From NCBI GenBank assembly GCA_026873275.1, contig JANTUC010000007.1:682001-746000 (forward strand): 64,000 nucleotides of DNA, given 5' to 3'. This document shows positions 56,901 through 64,000 of this stretch, piece after piece. A model generated the notes under the pieces. The model was not told the origin of the DNA and did no database searches. It was given only the letters and a program-made list of their open reading frames with translations. The stretch is from Pseudopithomyces maydicus (taxonomy: Eukaryota; Ascomycota; Dothideomycetes; Pleosporales; Didymosphaeriaceae). The number at the start of each line of letters is the position of its first letter. Positions within the stretch are counted from its first letter, which is position 1. The translations under genes and the position numbers were made by a program.

Positions 56901-57798
56901 CACCAAGTGCCGTGATTCCAGACCTTCGAGAGCCGTGCCGCAATTTTTTCTAGCCTTTACCGCGTAGACACTTAACATGGCCATTATCAATATAACTTAT
57001 CGCTTCACGCCTTCTGGGTAACTGACTCAGACGAGCATCGCTTCGCTTCGGATGCGATTCGGTCTTGCGTGATACGTTTGTAACAGTTGCAGCTCATGCG
57101 ATTCCCTCGATCAATTTTCCACATTCGTCGCACAGCAGTTGCTTATCCACACACTTCTCAATCACTTCAGCGTCTTGGATTCTGGATGTGGAAAGAGATG
57201 GTCAACGATCGACGTTCGTCACCTACCTACCTTCCAAAACCGTACCATTTGGCTATACGACCCAAACCCTCGCTATAATGCCATAACGCCATAACGCCAT
57301 AACGCCATTCGACACGTGTCTTCGGCGACAAGCCCTTGTCACTCCACTGGTTTTCTCAAACATCTTATCGTCATCCCTGACTGGATTATCAAGTGTCCAG
57401 TATAGGAGGATATCACGGAAGAAGGGTTGCTTGGCAAAAGCTGCAACCCCAGAGGCCAGCTGTGAGCGATGCACATTCACTAAACAAACCAGCAATCAAC
57501 GACACAGTAATGTCCCTTTTCTGAACGATTATCCGACCTGATACATAGGTTAAGCAAACCCTGCATTTTTCGCATGCACCGTGCCCATGTCAATTATTGT
57601 ACAAAACTCCTAGCTCGAGTATTCCTTCTCCCGAAAGCCTTCCGCAACAGCGGTGTACTGTTTGCAACCTCCTTCCAGCAGCGTCATGCCTTTGCAGCTG
57701 GTGATGCAATGCCTGCTCCGCCCAAAAATTCAAGGAAAAGAACACACAAAGGACGAGTCATATGTACCCGAGAGGATACGTTCGATGCGGTAGACTGT
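53959..57798. other. 3.8-kb region without a convincing gene
   Basis: The largest gap in the window. Two stretches read somewhat like coding sequence. One is plus 54181-54315, ending QGEVNKWVDEGFWVFIR plus a short tail. The other is minus 55060-54650, an open frame broken by one TGA (54872-54874), with GIANPVYR before it and HVEDPVILAKVRATSATPE after. Neither has a start or a recognisable domain, and ORFs of this size occur by chance. It may hold a decayed gene or a regulatory or unannotated RNA region. A short tandem repeat lies at 57280-57309. Confidence 0.4.
57280..57309. repeat. GCCATAAC tandem repeat
   Basis: About 3.5 copies of the 8-base unit GCCATAAC in the gene-poor region. Confidence 0.8.
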
Positions 57799-59797
57799 TT
57801 ACCAAGCATCCACATCGAAGCTCTCTTCTGGGAACTCGGTTGCCAGCACCGTCCTCCTGGAGAACTGGCGGCCCGCAAGACTCTTGATTGCAGTCTGGGC
57901 CTTCTCTGCCTCTTCGTACTTGATGTAAATCTTGCCGACGCCTGCGCTTGATCGGACACCTGCTGGGCGGGGAATCTTGACCTCCAAAATCGTACCATAC
58001 TTGGAGCACTCATCCTGAATGTCTTCCTTGATTTCTGTAACCAGAACCAGACCTGTAAGCAACTTGCAAAAGGGGAATTTGGGGCAAGAGGGGAAGGGGG
58101 ATAGAAAAGGAAATGAGGCCAATGCTTACCTTCGTAATCTTCGTCATTGAGAAGCTCATCAGCGGTCACCATGTTCATCAAGCAGACAACGCGGCTCTTC
58201 TCTTGATCCTCGGCAGCATTGGAGCCAGCAAGCATGGAGATGGCACCCACACCGCCATCGATGGCAATCTGTTGAGAGATACCCACGGTGGCACGGGTCA
58301 CCTTGAGGAGGCCGTCGCCGAGTGGGATAGAATTCAAGCCCTCGATGACTTGGTCCACGATGTCGGAATCAGCGTATTCGCAAAAAGCAATACCCTAGTT
58401 GTTTGATTAGTTGGTTTCTAGAAGATTGAAGTGAAATGCGTACGCGGTGCTGATCAGTGCTCGTATCTTTGACCAGGATGAACCCCTTAAGCGCACCGAA
58501 GGTCTCCACGAGCTCACGGACATGTTCCTCCTCGACATAGGTAGGAATGTTGGTGATGCTGAGCTTGTTTGGACTATCCGGCACTTGTGGAGAGACGGTG
58601 TCGCCAGCAGCGCCAGTGTTGTCTGCAATCGGAGTGATGTAAGCCTTGGGTCGTCGGATTGAGAGACCGACTTGGTCACCCTCGCGCATAGCAATGTTGT
58701 CCATAGCCAAGGCGACAGTCGCGTCTTCGGCGGTCTTGTAGGTAACGGCGGCGTACTCGCGGTTGGACGCAATCTGGGCGCTAACACACGGATCGCGGCC
58801 TGAGACAACGTTCAAGCCGTTCAATTGCAGGTTCCAGAATTCGACAAGGTCGTCATTTGAAGCATCCTGAGGGAGGTTGTAGATGAACAGGCGCCTGGCC
58901 TGCAAGGCATTCGATGGCAAGAGACCGGAGGTACTAGCTGTGCCGGTCTCTGGATTGGCGAATGCAGCGAGCTTGGACGGGTCCATGGGAGCAGCGCGGG
59001 GCGCGCCAGGTAGCGGGAACTGGCCTGAAAGCTTGGCTTGCTCAGCTGTAATGTTGTCATAACCGGCAGGCTTGATATCCCACTGGGTCATGCGACGCGA
59101 GTGGTTCAGGATGGACACGAAGCTGGTCAGGTCGGGTGTCGGCTCGCGCTTCTTATACGGAGGGGACGCCGACTTCTGCCTCCTATCACGTCCACCACCG
59201 CCACCGCCAAAGCCACCATCACGTCGTCCACCTCTACCTTCGCCTCCACGGCCGCGGTCTTCCATGTCACGGTCGCCCCTATCGCGACGGCCGTAGCCGC
59301 GGTCATCGTCGCGGTCGTGTCGAGGTCGGTCGCGTCGAGAGTAGGAATCGCCCCAATTGCGGTCGTCGCGTCGGCCCTCACGGCGGGCATAGGTGTTCTC
59401 GCGCTCGCGCTCGCGGTAGTCGCGGCTCGAGGAATAGGTGTCTACCTCGTAGTCACGGCGCGAGTTGTGGCGGGGAGAGCGCGATCGGCGGCGGCGCCTG
59501 TCATCTCGGTCGCCTCGGTCACCTCGATCACCACGTTCACCACGGTCGCCACGGTCGCCACGGTCACCACGATCGCCGCGATCGCCTCGGTCGCCTCGGT
59601 CTCGGTGGTCGTCCCTCGACGCCTGTGCTGTCAGATTGGTTGGCCGCTGGTGGGCGTTTGGTGTACTCACATAGTCGCGTCGTCCACCTGAACGCCCACC
59701 GTCTGCTGTTGTTAGTAAATCATGTTCGATACTGTATGACAGTCAGTCTGTGTACTGGTCAGACCAGCTTACCTCTTGAATAGCCGTCACCGTTCAT
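57799..59797 (-). CDS. U2AF2: Splicing factor U2AF large subunit (U2AF65)
   Basis: Binds the polypyrimidine tract and branch-site proteins to define 3' splice sites; nuclear. Exons are 59773..59797, 59671..59702, 58444..59622, 58130..58394 and 57799..58052, giving 584 residues. After the tiny first exons comes an Arg-rich domain with ten or more Asp-Arg-Gly repeats and RRRRRSRSPRH. MTQWDIKPAGYDNITAEQAK follows, then RRM1 (RRLFIYNLPQDASNDDLVEF, REYAAVTYKT), RRM2 (NKLSITNIPTYVEEEHVREL, spliced to GIAFCEYADSD) and a C-terminal UHM-type RRM (VCLMNMVTADELLNDEDYE, then KIYIKYEEAEKAQTAIKSL). The intron 59623-59670 is 48 nt, in frame and without stop, so retention would add 16 residues. The MNGDGYSRD start fits this reading. 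Head to head with OGG1. Confidence 0.95.
59507..59600. repeat. 9-bp coding repeat encoding Asp-Arg-Gly units
   Basis: A tandem 9-base repeat within the first large exon of U2AF65 (minus strand). On the plus strand it creates a long spurious ORF (59136-59783). Confidence 0.75.
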
Positions 59798-60121
59798 ACT
59801 GAGCTGTTGCGCGCGCGGAAGTGGCAGGCGCAGCTTGTGCAGCGGTTCGCAGGCAGGAATGGGCGTAGCACGTACAGCTGCGATTCAGCCGAGGGGATTG
59901 CTCAGGGAAGGGCGAGAACCGTCCGCGATGCGCGTGTCTCGGGGAGGGGAGCGATGGGGTGGTGCGGTGGAGAGGCTGCCGTCGTGTATAGGCGGAGGCT
60001 GCGCGGTGAAGAAAGTACGATGGGCTAGTGTCTTGGCGGAGAGCTGCACCCCTGCATGCGACTTTCCCATGGCGCCTCCGCGCGGCCAATTCACTCTGGA
60101 ATAGATCCTATTGCCGCCGAA
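59798..60121. promoter_or_regulatory. Bidirectional promoter U2AF65 / OGG1
   Basis: 324 bases between divergent start codons of a splicing factor and a DNA repair gene. No TATA box seen. Confidence 0.5.
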
Positions 60122-61404
60122 ATGGCATTGAAAGCTGCAGAATGGCACAAGCTGCCTGTCTCGCTCGCCGAGCTCTGCATCAACACAACGTTGCGCTGTG
60201 GGCAGTCGTTCAGGTACCATACCGTGGCCTGGCCCATTCGCCGCACACCACCAGCTAACATTCCTCTCATAGATGGCGCAAGTCCGCCGAGGATGAATGG
60301 TCCATGGCCCTCCACGGGCGCATACTCTCCTTCCGCCAGGATGCTACCCACCTCCACTATCGCGCGATTTTCCCCTCCGCCTTGCCCACTCCGCCTCCCA
60401 CCAATGCACCGTCTGTTGCCACAGGAGAAGATGAGGATACACTAGCTCTCGTGCGGCACTACCTCAACCTTGAGCCCAATCTCGCACAGCTGTACGAACA
60501 GTGGGCATCCGCTGATGCCAACTTCAAGAAACGAGCGCCCAGATTTACGGGCATACGCATCTTGCGACAGGATCCGTGGGAGGCGCTGATAGGCTTTATA
60601 TGCAGCTCGAACAACAACATCAGCCGCATTTCCGGAATGGTACACAACCTCTGCAAGCACTATGGCCCGCTCATTGGCCACATTGACGGCGAAGCGTACC
60701 ACGACTTCCCCACCCCCGAAGCGCTTTCCGACCCTAAGGTGGAGACACACTTGAAGGAGCTAGGATTCGGTTACAGAGCAAAATATATCGCCAAAACCGC
60801 GCGGATAGTGGCAGAAGAGAAGGGGCTGAAGTGGTTGGAAGAGCTGTGTAATCCAGAGAGTCCCGTTTTTGGAAAAGAGCCGAAGCCTGCTGGTGAACTT
60901 CTGGAAGGCGGCCGTGAGGGATATCGAAATGCACATGAGGAACTCCTCGCCCTGCATGGTGTCGGCCCCAAGGTCGCGGATTGCGTATGCTTGATGGGCT
61001 TGGGATGGTCAGAATCAGTGCCAGTCGATACGCATGTCTGGCAAATTGCGCAGCGCGACTACAAGTTCGGAAAGGGGAAGCATAGCAGCTTGACAGCTGC
61101 CACATACACCGCCGTGGCGAATAAATTTCGCCAGCTTTGGGGTAAAGAAGCAGGATGGGCGCACTCGGTATTGTTCACCGCTGATCTCAAAGCATTTTCA
61201 GAGCGCGTCGTCGCAAAGACGGAGGTAAAGGAGGAGGAAGTCAAAATCAAAAAGGAGGAAACAGATTTGGTTGAGGAAGTGAAGGTTGATCGGACTGTAA
61301 AAACCAAAAAGCGGATCAAGACCGAGGAAGAGGAGCCCGAACATGAGGTTATTGAAACCACAAAGTATACCCGGACGCGCAGCAAAAGACAAAGAGCCGG
61401 ATAG
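60122..61404 (+). CDS. OGG1: 8-oxoguanine DNA glycosylase/AP lyase OGG1
   Basis: A base-excision repair enzyme that removes 8-oxoG opposite C and nicks the AP site; nuclear and mitochondrial in other fungi. Exons are 60122..60213 and 60273..61404, with a 59-nt GTACCA..CATAG intron, giving 407 residues. The N-terminal OGG_N domain has the CGQSFR-WRK junction. SSNNNISRISGMV contains the Asn that contacts the estranged cytosine. The HhH-GPD motif LHGVGPKVADC supplies the catalytic Lys (about residue 264), and VPVDTHVWQIA supplies the catalytic Asp 19 residues later, the same spacing as human K249/D268. A C-terminal tail of about 70 Lys/Glu-rich residues ends in RTRSKRQRAG, a likely nuclear signal. 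Confidence 0.96.
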
Positions 61405-61522
61405 AAAGTTGGATGAATCACTTTATCAGGCCGTTACTGGAAGTAAGAGCTGTTTTCCAGGATAGAATATCAAATTACATACATCTACCGACTCATCCCG
61501 CCCAAACGTCAATAGAGGCGTC

Positions 61523-62872
61523 CTACCACCTAGTCGTCTTCTCCACCCTACGTGTTACAACAGGTACCGACGGCGCACCCGGCAACGTTGTCCACCATTG
61601 ATCGTCCGTATGCACCGGCAAAGAAGACGGCACACTGCCATGATTCGGCTCCGAATCTCCAATTGTGGTCCAACAATCGTCAGAGCACGACACACCTAGC
61701 CCATTTAGCATCAATCGTGTATCAATTTACCCACTGACTTCTCTTACCTATTGTGGCAGTGGTTCTCGGCGGAGAGCGCTTTCCGAGACCACGAGGAGGG
61801 TTTGGGTTGACGGTTATGAGGCTGACTATAGTGTTAGTCGTCCACCAGGAGACGGGAAGAGTGGAAGTGGGTGATGGGGCTTCGGTGGGTTCGGGAAATT
61901 CTGTTGGGTCCTCTATGGGGGCAGGAGATTCCGAGAAAATGAGCGAGTCTGTGGGAATAGGTGACTCTGTAGTAACCGGCGACTCTGTAAGAATAGGCGT
62001 CTCTGTAGTAAAAGGCGACTCTGTGGGAATAAGAGTTTCTGTGATTGCCAGCGTTTCGCTAAGAGTTGAAGCTGCTGCGCTAGAAGTCATGGACAAGCTT
62101 GAGTTCGGAGTCTCGGTAGAGGATGGACTTGGCACCGGTAAGACCTCAGAACTTGACGTCGGGCTTTGCACTGAACTAGGAGGCGGAATCACTGTCTCCG
62201 TACTCGTAGGTGCCTCTATACTCGTAGATGCCTCTGTACTTGGGTACGAGCTTGAATATGAACCCGAAACTGAAGTCACAGAGTCGCTTGAACTCAAGCT
62301 CGAACTTGGAAGCTCATTAGATGATGAAGTGGAGACAGATGTTGTTACTGTAACAAAGCTTGTATTCCAATAAGTGAGCGTGACTACGGGAATGGAAGGC
62401 GGGATAGACAACGTAGTGACAGGCTCAGACGTCAGGTTGGAAGGAAATGGATTCGAAGGAGCAACAACTAGAGTCGATTCCGTTGTAGAAGGCGGGTTGG
62501 ATTTGGTAGAGACCTCAGATTGATCAGGAGGCGGCAAGGTCGAGTTGGGAGAGCCAGTCGGCGCGCTTGGAAAAGACGTCGTTTCTGTGAGAGAAGGCGT
62601 TATGGTGAGCAAGGAGGCGTATATGATTTGGTTATCTTGACATATTGTACCAAGCGCAACATCCTGCCAGACGATGTTGCCATTATCGCAGAGACCAAAT
62701 TGAGTTTCTCCATGACAGATGAATGCACCATTGGGCGAACATTCTTCCCTACGCTTTGTGAACAGTCAGCTCCCTACTTTTCATCTGCATGGATGCTGGA
62801 ACATACCCTAATCGAGAATCCATAAGCATATTTACTTAGCAGTACGCCAGACAAGATGAGTAGAGACCGCAT
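61523..62872 (-). CDS. Secreted mucin-like Ser/Thr-rich protein with CBM19-like head
   Basis: A predicted extracellular or cell-wall glycoprotein. Exons are 62807..62872, 61748..62753 and 61523..61695 (introns 53 and 52 nt), giving 414 residues. ATG 62872 starts a signal peptide (MRSLLILSGVLLSKYAYG). A short Cys-rich module follows (ECSPNGAFICHGETQFGLCDNG, then WQDVALGTIC) that resembles chitin-binding CBM19 domains. About 250 residues of Ser/Thr/Pro with near-repeated units (TETPILTESPVTTESP) should be heavily O-glycosylated. WWTTNTIVSL near the end of exon 2 is echoed by QWWTTLPGAP in exon 3, and a Cys pair (CSDDC) lies between. No GPI signal seen. The CBM19 call is by eye; another small Cys-rich fold is possible. 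Confidence 0.78.
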
Positions 62873-63324
62873 TTCGGCTGCAGTATTGACAAAATAGATT
62901 GTCCAAATTGCACAGTAACTTGCTGGAAACATGATTGGAAGTATAGCCTATATACTCAAGATGAGCACCGTTTGATTCCAATACCAAGCTCTGTCAAGAG
63001 AACAACGGATGGACAAGGTATGCTGTGTTATTGCTTCCGTTTGAAATTACACTTCACATAGTTGTTGGCCAACCACGCCTGAGCCACTCACCCGGGGCCA
63101 CTGAGAAAGCACATATGGGCCAATACCTTTAGAACAAACATTGCGACTGCCAATAAAACCAGTTGTCCTTGAGTATAAAACGCTGCTATAATGGAATGCT
63201 GAGACTAACTTCTCGGGACAATTCATTATACCACAAACAACAAAAGACTATACAGCACTATCTGATTCCACAATAAGCTGAAAATAAAGTGTTGATACAA
63301 AAAGAAAATGGTAAATGTCGCCTC
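62873..63324. other. Intergenic upstream of the mucin-like gene
   Basis: 452 bases between co-directional minus-strand genes, AT-rich. A TATAAAA lies on the plus strand near 63174, but no plus-strand gene follows. Confidence 0.45.
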
Positions 63325-64000
63325 TCAAAGATTGCTCGTCACACCGGGCTTGATGGCCTCCAACTTCTCCGTCAGTTCGCTCCACAACCTGTTCTGTACT
63401 TCATAACCCTCTTGACTCAATACAAAGTCACTGACCAGAGTGATTTTGCAATCGCCGAGATAATGACCGTGTGTCTCGGCGCCTGAAGCCCCTGCGTGGA
63501 CCAGCGTCCTGCTCCCAACCTCGGTACTGCGCGCGAGAAAGAACTTCATGATCGCGAGCCCGATGCCTGCATCTCGGGCCAGCTCGCTGTGGCACAGCCC
63601 AGGGTTCACACAGTTGATAGTGACGGGGATGGCTTGCGCAGCCTTCTGGTCTGCCATGGCCCTCGTGACCATTACGTCGAGCAGTTTGGAAACCGCGTAC
63701 CGATTGCCCATGTTATCCGCGTTTATGCTGGGGAACTTCTTGTTGAGTTCGGCGAAGATTTGGCCCTGGGGAGCTTTTGCCTCGGGGAACTTGGCCCAGT
63801 AGTGCATCTCTGACGCCACGATGGTCAGCGTGGGTCGAGTGTTGGACTGTGCGGCTGTCTTTTTCATCTTTGGCAGCAGTGCGAGGGCCAGTAAGGATGT
63901 GGAAACAACGTTGACTGTGATTGTAGCTTCATCTTTTTCGAAAACTTCCCATTCCCCTTTGGCAACGCCAGCGTTGAGAACAGCGATGTCGAGTCGTTGG
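63325..64000 (-). CDS. Short-chain dehydrogenase/reductase, 5' truncated by window edge
   Basis: A classical SDR-fold NAD(P)-dependent oxidoreductase. The frame is open from the window edge (codon start at 63999) to the stop at 63325; the ATG at 63867 is internal. Visible motifs are DIAVLNAG (NNAG-like motif), TIVASEMHYWAKF (active-site Ser region), NRYAVSKLLDVMV (catalytic YxxxK) and VNPGLCHSELARD (PG motif after strand 6). The nucleotide-binding glycine loop lies outside the window. This form resembles the fungal retinol-dehydrogenase-like SDRs often found beside secondary metabolite genes. Substrate unknown. Confidence 0.9.
   Translation of the reverse strand, partial: QRLDIAVLNAGVAKGEWEVFEKDEATITVNVVSTSLLALALLPKMKKTAAQSNTRPTLTIVASEMHYWAKFPEAKAPQGQIFAELNKKFPSINADNMGNRYAVSKLLDVMVTRAMADQKAAQAIPVTINCVNPGLCHSELARDAGIGLAIMKFFLARSTEVGSRTLVHAGASGAETHGHYLGDCKITLVSDFVLSQEGYEVQNRLWSELTEKLEAIKPGVTSNL

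Noticed and set aside
59136..59783. 215-codon plus-strand ORF rich in Arg/His/Gly
   Set aside because: Translation of the antisense of the U2AF65 RGD repeat; an artefact of the 9-base repeat.
1..64000. CRISPR arrays, rRNA genes, transposase ORFs, bacterial operons
   Set aside because: Looked for and not seen; the genome is eukaryotic and no repeat-spacer pattern, rRNA core or transposase/reverse transcriptase motif was found.

Overview
The window looks like nuclear chromosomal DNA of a filamentous ascomycete (Pezizomycotina; Dothideomycetes is a guess from overall feel, not tested). The signs are about 25 protein genes at roughly one per 2.5 kb, nearly all interrupted by 46-90 base GT-AG introns with CTRAY-like branch sites, an intron-bearing tRNA-Leu, and fungal families such as a CFEM-7TM receptor, a NACHT protein, a class IV chitin synthase, Zn2Cys6 and NmrA proteins. 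I rebuilt exon joins by hand; almost every reconstructed CDS is an exact multiple of three.

Layout. 0-14.9 kb: the 3' part of a C2H2 zinc-finger gene, STT3, a glutamine-rich protein of unknown function, a small proline-rich ORF, secreted RNase T2, a NAPE-PLD-like hydrolase and a hypothetical protein. 15.3-18.7 kb: a large NACHT (NLR-like) gene. 19.2-30.3 kb: a possible metabolic cluster holding a sugar transporter, 2OG-Fe(II) oxygenase, MFS exporter, class I amidotransferase-like protein, NmrA-like oxidoreductase and a divergent Zn2Cys6 regulator. 30.8 kb: tRNA-Leu(CAA). 31.3-37.8 kb: a secreted PAN/coiled-coil gene with two in-frame TAG codons, TMEM14, OST2/DAD1 and an ARO8-type aminotransferase. 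39.2-47.6 kb: the chitin synthase activator SKT5/CHS4 head to head with a class IV (CHS3-type) chitin synthase. 49.2-54 kb: a WD40 protein and a CFEM-7TM receptor. 54-57.8 kb: no convincing gene. 57.8-64 kb: U2AF65 and OGG1 head to head, a mucin-like secreted protein, and the 3' part of an SDR.

Working links. SKT5 and the class IV synthase are known partners in chitin synthesis and share one intergenic region. STT3 and OST2 are both subunits of oligosaccharyltransferase. The Zn2Cys6 and NmrA genes share a 272-base promoter containing a perfect CGG/CCG palindrome.

Quality. Seven genes need 14 single-base corrections to read through. All 14 are in the same direction (one base missing) and nearly all sit in C/G or A/T runs. 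This points to homopolymer under-calling in the assembly rather than to seven pseudogenes. The two TAG codons in the PAN gene are a different kind of lesion.
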